64,000 bases of DNA from Mytilus trossulus (lineage: Eukaryota > Mollusca > Bivalvia > Mytilida > Mytilidae): assembly GCF_036588685.1 (NCBI RefSeq), contig NC_086383.1, forward strand, positions 61,703,448-61,767,447, in the 5' to 3' direction. Both the position numbers and the translations under genes were made by a program. Under the pieces are notes generated by a model. The model saw only the letters and a list, made by a program, of their open reading frames with translations, did not search any database and was not told where the DNA came from. How positions within the stretch are numbered: position 1 is the first letter of the stretch; each line of letters opens with the position of its first letter. Below, piece after piece: positions 1 through 9,533 of the stretch.

Positions 1-502
1 CATACGTCTGTGAAGTCATTTTGATTGGAGATAACTCGTGATGATGTCAAGAATTACACAGATGAATCTCCGGTGAATACGAGGGTTATTCCTCGCTGAG
101 TGTAAATGCGTAGGGTTATTCGTCCTTCCTTATATCTTAATGAAAATAACCGGAATTATGCAATGTCACATTTAAACGTGTTATCCAGTAGAATTGTTTT
201 TAATTTATGTTTACAAGGTTATGCAAAAATATATGACAAAAGCACCACTGAAAATGTTAAGCTTCATAAACCGAAACTGAATCAGGGATTTTTTACACCC
301 TGCTAAGTAAATTTGTGATTTTTACAGATAGTTTTATTATTGGTCGAGTATCTTAGTTTATAAACTAGCAACGCCAAATTATAAAGCCTCTAACTTTAAA
401 CACTCTTATTCCACAACAATAAGCTTAAGAAGCCGAAAGATGCATATACATTATTTGACATCTTCTTACAGTTCGTGTTAATAATTAACTATATTTGACG
501 AG

Positions 503-1083
503 TGTTTAAGTATGTACCACATAATTCCTTACAAACGAAGTACACATTTCTAGTTAATAAAGCTAATGTTCATCATCAAATTTATCTACTTGTAGAGTTG
601 AAGTCAAAATATTTACACCAATGCTGTCTTGACTGGAGAGAACTTGGAATAGAAAATAGGACTATCGAAGTACATGCAATGGGTTCAGTGTCTCCATATC
701 AAAAGACCGAATATACCGTAAAGCCAATTGATGAAACATCTGTGGACAAAGAGCCACTGGCTCATGCATTTGAAAATGAATACAATAATATTAAACCAGC
801 TAATATGGCAGATGGTATTCATTTTGCTGTCAAAGCGATTGAAAATGTTTCAAATAGAAAATCAGTAAATCCTACAAATGTTCAGTTTTTAGATCAGATA
901 GCAATGCAAAAGATTCAATGCTTACCTGGAGATTCGGGAATGTGCATTTACGTACGAAATCCGGCCGATGGAAAATTTTGGTGCATTGGAATGGCTATTG
1001 CATCAGATCCTACAGATGGATGTATTATCACCCCTTTGAAAGCTATTCTCAAGCATTTTAAATATAGTTATAAAAAAAAGTAA
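503..1083 (+). CDS. Terminal exon: trypsin-fold (PA-clan-like) domain with GDSG motif, partial gene
   Basis: An open frame of about 190 codons ends at TAA (1081-1083). The segment LPGDSGMCIYV near residues 141-151, followed by WCIGMAIAS and CIITPLKAIL, resembles the C-terminal barrel of chymotrypsin-fold proteins: the nucleophile motif GDSG, a strand, then a helix. The catalytic His and Asp would lie upstream and are not identifiable here, so activity cannot be judged. The frame opens at GTG, not ATG, and is closed by a TGA at 496-498, so this is probably a 3' exon. Candidate acceptors end at 502, 510 and 552; none has a strong pyrimidine tract, so the 5' edge is uncertain. The hydrophilic first half (residues 40-135) matches nothing I recognise. 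An alternative is an intronless pseudogene fragment, but the long open frame and conserved-looking C-terminus favour a real exon. Confidence 0.65.
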
Positions 1084-1087
1084 AATT

Positions 1088-1215
1088 ACAAAAATACACA
1101 CCGAGGAAAATTCAAAACGGAAATCCCAAATAAAATGGCAAAATCAAAGGATAAAACACATCAAACGAATGGAAAACGACTGTCATATTCCTGACTTGGT
1201 ACAGGAAAGCTGATT
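1088..1215 (+). repeat. Dispersed repeat family C fragment
   Basis: Shares the string beginning ttcaaaacggaaatccc and the later tgtcatattcctgacttgg with copies near 17565, 24715, 39155 and 58690 (+) and, reversed, near 54310-54440. Apparent reading frames here are repeat-derived. Confidence 0.7.
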
Positions 1216-1479
1216 ATGTTTTGGGAGTGAGTATTATAATGATGCACTTTTGTTAGTTTTTTCTGCTGAATGTTAGCCATTTTTCTTCCGTTATGTTTAT
1301 ATGGTAGTTGGCTTTTGTTGGCGTTTCGTCCTTCAACAAGTGGGATGTATTGCCTGTCTACCACTTTATTTATTACCCAATACATATGTTAATCAGTTAT
1401 TAAAAATGCATTGGTGGAACAATTGGATGATTACATCATAAATCTCAAAATGCATACTATCTTAAATCAAGATATATAG

Positions 1480-1700
1480 TTATCTTAGGTATCAAGCTTA
1501 TAATTAAATACACCAGACGCGCGTTTCGTCTGCATAAGACTCATCTGTGATGTTCAGGTCCAAATGATTATAAAGCCAAACAAGTACACAGTTGAAAAGC
1601 ATTGACGACCCAACATCACAAAAAGTTGACCAAAATACGGCTTATGTAATCTATGTCTGAGATAAGATAATCCTTAATATTTCGAAAAAATCATACTTTT
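1480..1700 (-). mobile_element. Hammerhead retrozyme monomer or fragment, minus orientation
   Basis: Contains the hammerhead-like segment 1509-1554 plus the body shared with copies at 7880, 22700 and 23048 (aagccaaacaagtacac, cattgacgaccc, aaatacggct). Only one ribozyme is present, so it is a monomer or truncated insertion. Confidence 0.65.
1509..1554 (-). ncRNA. Type I hammerhead ribozyme, core-mutated
   Basis: Read on the minus strand: stem I strand aacatca, then CAGATGA where CTGATGA is expected, stem II GTC/GAC, GAAAC, short stem III, GTC cleavage site, and stem I return tggtgta. Both stem I strands pair. The core U4 is replaced by A, which should abolish cleavage. Confidence 0.65.
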
Positions 1701-1723
1701 TATATATTGTTATATATATTTGT

Positions 1724-1815
1724 TTGTACATGCACAAGTATAAAAATTGCGGTTTTTATCCAACGCAATCATAGGTTTGAACGCATTTTTCAATTAAGAC
1801 TTGTATATATATATA
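1724..1815 (+). repeat. Fragment of the 575-bp hammerhead satellite unit
   Basis: The stretch around cggtttttatccaacgca and ataggtttgaacg matches the middle of each unit in the array at 27006-30116. It runs into an AT dinucleotide run and then a tRNA-like arm, the same order as at 27200 and 30110. The ribozyme part of the unit is absent. Confidence 0.75.
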
Positions 1816-1819
1816 TATC

Positions 1820-2085
1820 CTCTTCATGCCTTATATTTCATGTACTGTAGTACGCCGCTAGATTAAAACTGACGTGAAAGGTAACACATGCCCACCGAGA
1901 GCTCTTTTTAATGAGAGCCCAGGTGGTCGTGTGGTCTAGCGGGACGGCTGCAGTGCGGGCGATTTGGTGTCACGATATCACAGTAGCATGGGTTCGAATC
2001 CCGGCGAGGGAAGAACCAAAAATTTGCAAAAGCAAATTTACAGATCTAACATTGTTGGGTTGATGTTAAGACGAGTTGTATATTA
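1820..2085 (+). repeat. tRNA-like (SINE-type) arm element, copy 1
   Basis: Pol III A box TGGTCTAGCGG (1932-1942) and B box GGTTCGAATCC (1991-2001) lie about 60 bp apart, the spacing of a class II (Leu/Ser-like) tRNA. It is preceded by the conserved leader atcatgtactgtag and a gagctcttttt...gagagccc hairpin, and followed by a second hairpin around aaatttgcaaaagcaaattt. Other copies: 26543 and 34703 (+); 30117, 35505 and 36220 (-). Confidence 0.8.
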
Positions 2086-2610
2086 CATTTTTACGGCCGT
2101 TTGTTCACGATGTTTAAATATTCAGACTCTGTTGTAACTACTTTACTCTCAATTTCAAATATTTAGATCGTTCAGTGCTGTCTATTTGGTAATTTTACAA
2201 ATGTTATCATGCGTATACATGTTATACCATCATAATTGTCGTTCCCGATACAGTTTTAGAATTGTGCTAGTTCAAATCGCACATTATTATTTGTATTTAA
2301 AGCATATATATGAGCTCTCTGTTGTAATAAACCATATAACCTATGTCATGTTAACATTTTTTTAGAATGGTGCAAGCGTCTTTACTGATGTTCGGTTTGA
2401 CTTTTTTTATTGTATAAAATTCAAGATTTAGTAAAAGTTTCTCTAACGAGACTCAAAGATGATTCATTTCACATCAGAATCTGACTGACGAAGGATATCT
2501 GTTATCCGAAATATTTATAAATAATTACATTTATAGTTACCTTTTTTGTATTTGGAGTTGTTGTGTACACTTTTTTAGGCGTATATATATATATATATAT
2601 AGAGTTTAAG
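2086..2610 (+). mobile_element. Penelope-like element 3' flank fragment
   Basis: Collinear with the sequence downstream of the intact GIY-YIG frame at 34090-34620 (acggccgtt, gaccgttcagtgctgt, ggatatctgttatccgaaat). It contains no coding sequence. Part of it (2380-2610) is also repeated at 5540-5740. I infer that it is the 3' non-coding part of the Penelope family, left without its reverse transcriptase. Confidence 0.55.
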
Positions 2611-3187
2611 AGTAAAAAATCTATGTCATATTAGCTACTGGACAGTTCATTCATAAATGTTTATATAGAGGTCTCTAATGTTAGACACTATATTTCCACA
2701 ACCATAAGCTTAAGAAGCCGAAAAAACTGATTGAATCTAGAAATGTTTTAATAGAACTGTTTCGATTTGGAAAGATTTTGAGGCTTAAATATGGTAGTGA
2801 TATGATCTGTCTAATACAAACTTTTATTAATTGACATGTTTTTTAATGTTTGCTAATAGACGTTAAATCAAACTATCTATTAATTATTAATATATTGTTG
2901 AGTGCATGAATGTTTGTATACATAGGCTTAAATATATATAATTTTGATATGCTTAATTGTTAAGTGATTGTCTTGAGTTGATTACTTCTTTTGAGTGAAA
3001 AAATCATGCATTACTTTCAAGTTAGTTTTTCTCTTTTATTGACATTTAATTGACATTTCATTAAAATTCAATAAATCGTTATTGTAGGATGATTGTTGGT
3101 GCCAGGTTATTTTCAACAGCTGGTTGGTGTTTTTTTATGTACTTCTGAATATGTTTTTGAATTTCAATACTGTCAAATACGCATGTA
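2611..3187. other. Intergenic, nothing recognised
   Basis: AT-rich sequence without convincing coding frames, RNA genes or repeats that I could match elsewhere in the window. Confidence 0.5.
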
Positions 3188-3340
3188 CAGTGGCGGATCC
3201 AGAGGGGGGGTTCCGGGGGTGCACACCCCCCTTTATTTTGGCCGATCAATGCATTTGAATCGGGACATATGTTTTGCACCCCCCCCCCTTTGCCCTGGGC
3301 TAGCACCCCCCCCTTTCGAAAATTCCTGCATCCGCCACTG
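3188..3340. mobile_element. MITE-like element with terminal inverted repeats
   Basis: Starts cagtggcggatcc and ends with the reverse complement ggatccgccactg in a slightly diverged form (gcatccgccactg). Length is 153 bp with G-runs and C-runs facing each other, so the whole unit can fold back. Overlapping short frames on both strands come from the G/C tracts. No clear target duplication was found. Confidence 0.6.
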
Positions 3341-4203
3341 ATTTACCATCAGTATCCATTTTTCAGACGTTTACTAAGATTGGTTGCTGTGAGATAGAGA
3401 GCCAGACGAAAAAGACATATATAGGTTAACATACAATTTGAATCAAAAGTTCATGCACCATATCTCTAGAAGTTAATACACGTTGTAATCAAATCTTTTA
3501 TACTAGTATATAAAATGCTTTAAAAAAGGGTAAACTGCAGTATGCTTGTAACTAAACAATATGGACATTCCAAAAATATCTGACTGAAAAGAGGATACAA
3601 ATCACTAACTTTTGCAATTTCTAAAGTAATTACGACTCCAGTAACAGAAACGTTTGTAAAATTCTCTCTTTTGCATGTGACGGGTTTTTTTAGTCATTCT
3701 TAATTTATATTAATGTTCTTATGTTTAATAGTTTATTTCAATTACTTCTTAGCCCATTATATTGGACTCAAATACACCGCTCTGTTTGTATTAACATTTT
3801 GTATATAGATAGTATTTATATCAGTGTTTTTTTTTATTTGCATTGAATGTTTTACCTTCTTGTCATCTTGCAAACTGTTTCGCGATACTTACATGCACTA
3901 TATGGACTGCCGACACATTATTCAGTCAAAATCAAATGCATTCTACTTATCAATGTATTTTGTTGGAAATTTTAAACTACCATCGTTATCAAAATTGATT
4001 TTTTTTTTCAAATAAGCTCTTGATAAGTGCAAAAATACAAATTTTTCACCGAGTACCTTATAGAGCTGCGCATAAATGGAAAATCCAGGTTATTGTCCAG
4101 ATATAAGTCAGTTTCTACACGACTTGTTTATTGTACATTCCCTGTGACACAATATTAGTTTGATCTTTTACTCAATCATGCCATATTTATGTATATATAT
4201 ATA
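3341..4203. other. Intergenic, nothing recognised
   Basis: Low-complexity AT-rich DNA up to the AT run in which the Tc1 copy sits. Confidence 0.5.
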
Positions 4204-4205
4204 TA

Positions 4206-5507
4206 CAGTCCGCCAAAAGTTAAGCACCACCTATTTTTATTGCATAGATTTTTTTTCAAATCTAAAAAATCAATTATTCCACGAAAAAAAGCAAACAATC
4301 ATATAGCAATTTTGCTAATGTATACCATAAACAAACCAGAATTGAAATTTTAGTCACTTATGAAGGTTCTATGCATGCAGGTTTTCCGTTCATAGAAATA
4401 GTGTAAATTACACAATTCAGAAACAGAATTTAAGTTTCACTGTGATTTTATTTTTTTACAACAATTGATCACCCAATATTATTAAAATTTTCTACACACA
4501 AGCTTTGGTATGTTCGGCAAATTTAATGTCAATATTTGAGTCAATAGCATGTGTAACAACCTCACTTCCGGTACAGTTTCAAAACACGACGTATCCTTCT
4601 CGGTGGAAACCTTCATGCATTAGTTTAGGAAAATCTGTTGCAATAAACAACAAATACCACTTTTAAATCGACAAAATATTGTGAAGGTGGATTTCTGTGA
4701 TTGAGATTTCCGCCAATGGCATCTCAGACATGTTTGATAGGGTTTATGTATGGGGACATGGACGGCTAAAAAACAGTGTGAATGGCTTGTTGCTCATTGG
4801 ACTCGGTTAAAATCCTTGCCCTATGTGTTCTAGCGTTGTCGTCCATGTACAGGGGACTTGGCAATGTAGACGCAAGTGGGGAATTATTAAAATGAGGGAC
4901 TACAATGTTTTAAGGCACCAAATATCTGTATCTCTGTTCGTTTATGTTACCCTGCAGAATATGCATACCTAGCTTATAAGGGTATAAGAAGCAACCCCGT
5001 ACTGGAACACCACCAGCACTGAATGCAGTCTTTGTGCAAACATTGTTTTTGGTCATAGGCCGGTTTGTTTCCCCGCGAAATTCGTATTAAGGCGTCTACT
5101 GGCAGTAAAATAAACTGACTACCATCTGAACAATGAGTGTTTTCTCAGCTTCTTACGTTCAAGCACAGATAGTCATTATCCAATTAAAACCTCACGGTAG
5201 AGTGCCTACCTGTAAGTACAGTCCTCTATACACCAAGACTTGCTCTTCGGTTGCATCTGAGAAGTCGACTGACCAATGTAAGAACACTAACACGACCACC
5301 TAGAAACAGTGTATTTGTGAACGCGCAGATGACCTTTGATAAGAGGTTGCTTGACTGCTTTATCGGAGTTTAATCTTTTTGGTCGTAATGGATTTTCTTA
5401 GGGTATGTTGAAGATAATTCATAACACCAATCAATAATATTTTTTTTGCAGTAGTTATAAAAATATTGCCAGTTATATTTCGGTGGTGCTTAACTTTTGG
5501 CGGACTG
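4206..5507 (-). mobile_element. Tc1/mariner-type DNA transposon, non-autonomous through decay
   Basis: Perfect 26-bp terminal inverted repeats begin CAGTCCGCCAAAAG at 4206-4231 and are reversed at 5482-5507. Both ends are flanked by TA, the usual target duplication. The transposase reads on the minus strand: 4855-4810 gives MDDNARTHRAR, the signature around the second catalytic Asp of Tc1 transposases (DD34E). Just downstream the expected WP and VWD positions are stop codons (TAG, TGA), and the Glu expected in NPIEH is Lys (NPIKH). The ends are therefore intact while the enzyme is dead; the copy could move only with an enzyme supplied in trans. Confidence 0.85.
4690..5400 (-). pseudogene. Tc1 transposase pseudogene
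   Basis: Only fragments of the transposase reading frame survive. The MDDNARTHRA motif is clear, followed by in-frame nonsense codons at two tryptophan positions and replacement of the catalytic Glu. Upstream helix-turn-helix coding is too decayed to place with confidence. Confidence 0.7.
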
Positions 5508-5539
5508 TATATATAAAACGTCTGAATAGTAGTCATGTC

Positions 5540-5745
5540 TTAACTGATGTACGGTTTTACTTTTTTAATTTCAAGATTTTGTAAAAGTTTAATCTAAGAA
5601 TAATTAAAGATGATTCATTTAACATCAGAATCTGACTGACAAAGGATATCTGTTATCCAAAATATTTCTAAATAATTACATTTCTAGTTACCTTTTTTTG
5701 TATTTGGAGTTGTTGTGAACACTTTTTTAGGCGTTTGTATATATC
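5540..5745 (+). mobile_element. Penelope-like 3' flank fragment, second copy
   Basis: Matches 2380-2610 and 34390-34620 (aaagatgattcatttaacatcagaatctgactgac, shown here only in part). It begins about 30 bp after the Tc1 element, so Tc1 inserted near this fragment. Confidence 0.55.
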
Positions 5746-6629
5746 TATACATATTGCTAACATGCTATGCTTCCGGTGTATGCATTTCATTTTTACTAGA
5801 ACTTACCTCTTGGCCATTACTTCAAATTATTTTCAATTCCATCACAGTGATTCCCGCCTTAACACAATATAAGAACTTCAATTCTTTAAAAATTGAGTCA
5901 GAACTGAAGATCTGTCAATACATGCGCAAGCATCTTATACTCTAATAGTATGGCATGCAATTCATGTGAACGATGCAATTTGTTTAAATAATCAAATAAC
6001 AATACCCAAATTGAGACTCAAAACATGGCCATCCTTATATTGTGAATATATGGTGGGCGTAATCCATTCAAGACAAAAATTTTGCTCCAGTCTAAACAGA
6101 ATATGGTTGGATTATTATACAGGCACATATTTGTTTCAAAACAATTTTTTTTATTAACTAGATTTGTTTAAGTTAATTCCGATTGAAGTAATAAGCCTAT
6201 CAAATAATGTGTGCATCCCCTTTTTTACCCTCAACACACACTCGCAATCAAAAGTTTGATGGTCATTATACATACCTTAACAAACTATGACAGTCAATAT
6301 GGCTTATTTTTTTAATTTGATATCATATTATAAAATATGTAAATGCATTTTTTTTTTTTTTTAATATTTATTGTATATTATAATTATAGCTTTCTTTTTC
6401 TTGTTTTTATCAAATGTAGTGTACTCATTCATTTTATATTAAAAAAATAATGCCAAATATATACTTTTTTATCAAACTCTGGACATTCGTTCTAAAAGCA
6501 GGTAGCCGAATTGGTAACTGCTTTATTGATATTAGAGATGTGTTTGTCAATGAGACAAGGTTTTCTCCAGAGATTCAGGAAGGTGGAAGTCAGCAACTGA
6601 AGGTCTCTGTACAGACTTAACACTGAATA
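5746..6629. other. Intergenic, nothing recognised
   Basis: Short open frames lack codon structure and splice context. A poly-T tract lies at about 6348-6362. Confidence 0.4.
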
Positions 6630-6790
6630 ATACTCAAACCAGGTTTGAAAAATAGGGACGAAAGATACCAAAGGGACTCATAAATCGAAAATAAACTGAC
6701 AGCGCCTAGCTAAAAATGAAAAAAATAATCAGACAAACAATAGAACACATGACACAACATAGAAAACTAAAGCTTTAAATACCATGAACA
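6630..6790 (-). repeat. Dispersed repeat family D, reversed
   Basis: Reverse complement of the family D string ttagttttctatgttgtg...gtcagtttattttcgattt, found forward at 23900-24080 and 50930-51130. Confidence 0.6.
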
Positions 6791-7879
6791 AATGGCAAAG
6801 ATTTGAATGATAGTTCCCGTCAGCGGACTGATTGATAGCTGTCCACTGAAACTAAATTTTATTTTAGCAAAATACTAGAGTAACATATTCAAGTCATTAC
6901 AATGCTGCATTTGCGTAATAAAGTAACTAACCTTCAAAGTTATTTGTCTTTTTTTCTTAATATTAAGTTATTAAGCTTGCATTGCCTGTGTAATGAGAAG
7001 TTCAAATAAGATTGCAAAATGAAATCTTTGAATAAGAAATTAGTTTTGCTACCATAGTTGACGTACTCTTGACTTCTTTAAAGTATGATATATTCGCTCA
7101 TTTTACAGTTATGTTGGTATGGTGGATGGTTTTGTGTTGAAAAATGTACAAATGATACACGAATTTCTTGATCTCATCTAATATCGGGCACAAGAAATCG
7201 TTTTCTTCGACATAACTGTGCGCCATGTTGTTATTTAGTTCACATTTATATACTAAAATTATTGTATAGCGAAAATGAAAGTTAACTCCTCGTATGTTGG
7301 ACTAAACTACTTTTGGCTTGATTACAATTGCCTCGCTTGCATTTGTCCATGAAAGAAATACATTCCTGCACTATCTTCACTTGACCCTATGACTTAATGG
7401 GAGGTCCAGCAGGATGGCTGATTTTCTACACAGGTCAACTCGTATTAGCATGAACTCCAACAATACAATAACATCATACACTGAAGATAAACAACAAAAT
7501 GGCCAAGGATATATAAAGATAACAAAACATTGCCCATACAATTTTAAAGCCACACAAGTATAAAATAAAAAAACGCTCAAGAAGGACACCAACTTTACCT
7601 TAGATTTAGAAGCTTATTTGTAAGCAGCAATATTTTATATCAAATCCTGTAAGTCAAAGCACAAATTTTGGAATATCGGTTCATAATTCATATGCAGATA
7701 ATGCAAGATGGTGACTTCATAACTGTAGAAAGTTCACAATCTAAAAACTAAAGTCGATGCATTTGCCACAGGTATAGTCTGAGTGTGATTCGGTATAATG
7801 CAGGTTCGTTTAAGACTCATAGTTTGATTACTTCATTATGGAAAAAAAAATCAGCAACTCTTATACTACACGGCTATAA
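6791..7879. other. Intergenic, nothing recognised
   Basis: No coding segment with splice sites and no repeats matched within the window. Confidence 0.4.
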
Positions 7880-8140
7880 TATAGATATCAAAGGTACTAG
7901 GATTATAATTTAGTACGCCAGACGCGCGTTTCGTCTCCATAAGTCTCATCAGTGACACTCAAAGCAAAATATTTATAAATCCAAAACAAGTACAAAGTTG
8001 AAGAGCATTTAGGATCCAGAATTAAGAAAATCCTTATATTTTTGAAAAATTCAAAGTTTTGTAAACAGGAAATTTATAAAAATAACGACATTATTGATAT
8101 TCATGTCAACACCGAAGTGACTATTAGTCGTACCGGGATA
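7880..8140 (-). mobile_element. Hammerhead retrozyme fragment, minus orientation
   Basis: Begins atatcaaaggtactagg, as other minus copies do, then the ribozyme at 7914-7959 and a body with aacaagtacaaagttgaag. The part around 8085-8120 (gatattcatgtcaacaccgaag) reappears reversed near 56465, linking it to the copy there. Confidence 0.7.
7914..7959 (-). ncRNA. Type I hammerhead ribozyme
   Basis: Minus strand: gtgtca + CTGATGA + GAC/GAC stem II + GAAAC + GCGC loop + GTC + tggcgta. Core residues are intact and stem I pairs with wobbles. Stem II has one A-A mismatch, so folding is weakened. Confidence 0.75.
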
Positions 8141-8994
8141 ATTGTAAGTAAAATAACTTCCCATTTAAATCAACAGAAAGTCGGTTTTTCCGTTTTTCCG
8201 TAAGCACACCATTATGATAACCTGTGTTTGACTGTGTTATCAAATGGGGTCCGTCATTCATTCCTTTCGCAGTGCTCGTGTATGAACTATTTGCTACTCA
8301 ACATTGAGCGACCAACCACAGTCAATCAAAACATACTATGAAAGGATTGTTTTTCGTTTCACTTATCCTTTCTGATTCAATATTGAGAGAGGATGATAAA
8401 AATATATTCTGAGTGATTAGTTTGTAAATTTTGTTTTATAAGAAAATGTGAACAAAAGTCATATGTGTCGTTTTTTCGTGCTGATCAGGTGGGCCACTAG
8501 TATTTCAAACAATAAACAATTAGACAAATTTTCAGTTCCGGAACTATCCGATGCGATTTCCTTTAAATAATGTCGTTATATTTCACATGTTACCTATTAC
8601 CTTATCTTAACGTCAGGCATCTGTCTGCACGTGCACAACCAGACGGTGTATTTAGGATTTTCTATAAACACAGGTCATACTCAAAGGGTTGACACCACTA
8701 AATGCAATCATTGTCATATTGTTTCCTTTTGTTGTATTTTAATCAGCATGACATATAAATTGACAATACGAATACTAAATATTTAGACTGAAAAATAAAG
8801 GGTAGGTACAATTTCCAATTTGTCAGCCGATATGACATAAAAACGGCAAATCGAAGAATTCAACTTTGTTTATAACTAGTACAGGACAATGCTGTTGATT
8901 TTGAATAAAAATGACACCTAACATCCAGGTATTCCAAAATCAATCCGAATTCCAATAGCAAACAATATTATTCGGAAGACTCCATATACATACT
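8141..8994. other. Intergenic, nothing recognised
   Basis: No coding or RNA feature that I can support. Confidence 0.4.
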
Positions 8995-9186
8995 ATACGA
9001 ACTTTATTGTAATTTCGCGGATAGAACAAAATCGCCAAAATAAATTCCGCCAATTTAAAAGTGTACATGCAAAGGTAATGTAAAAAATGTTGAATCCGCC
9101 AAAATAATAACCGCCAAAATTTTTCGTATACCTTATTCAATGAAAATCGCGAAATTTTACACCCGCGAAAATAACCCGCTATACGG
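8995..9186. repeat. Foldback-type repeat (ccgccaaaat / cgcgaaat motifs)
   Basis: Repeats of ccgccaaaata and terminal cgcggata...aacccgctatacgg give a short inverted arrangement. No coding capacity. Confidence 0.4.
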
Positions 9187-9383
9187 TATTACAAAATATT
9201 GATCACATGATACTAGTATTACTAGACTTGCAATTGCTTTACATCAAATAGTCGTGTCTATTCAAAATTACTCCATTCCAGCACCTTTTTTTTTCGTAAG
9301 GATGTTCTTGTCAGTTTTCGAACTCGATGTGTAAAAAAAAATAATATATATATATATATAAATGATAATATCTAGCTTATTTT

Positions 9384-9389
9384 TTTAAT
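9384..9389 (-). promoter_or_regulatory. Variant polyadenylation signal ATTAAA
   Basis: Lies about 75 bases after the kinase stop codon; no AATAAA is closer. Common variant hexamer, so assignment is tentative. Confidence 0.35.
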
Positions 9390-9462
9390 AATGACATAAA
9401 GTTCCGGAGATCTTAAATGTAACTTTTCCCTGACTGTACAATCGATTGATCAACTAACGTTA

Positions 9463-9533
9463 CTATATTCCAACAGTCGTATACTCCATTGCTTCCTCGG
9501 TGGACGGATTTGGTGATATTTCTTTCGATTTTT
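9463..9533 (-). CDS. Kinase exon 16 (stop)
   Basis: Acceptor ttatgtttcag. Encodes [19 protein letters not shown] then VGI and TAG (9465-9463). Confidence 0.8.

Noticed and set aside
31-93. Possible exon ITRDDVKNYTDESPVNTR followed by a donor-like gttatt
   Set aside because: Coding-like but only about 20 codons, with a poor donor and no confirmed join to the exon at 503.
106-306. 66-codon frame near the left edge
   Set aside because: No splice context, unremarkable composition, no recognisable motif.
1920-2010. Functional tRNA gene
   Set aside because: A and B boxes are present, but no cloverleaf with paired acceptor ends can be drawn, and the sequence recurs six times with the same long flanks, so it is a SINE-type tRNA-like part.
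3079-3341. Overlapping frames with Gly/Pro runs
   Set aside because: They arise from the G- and C-tracts of the MITE.
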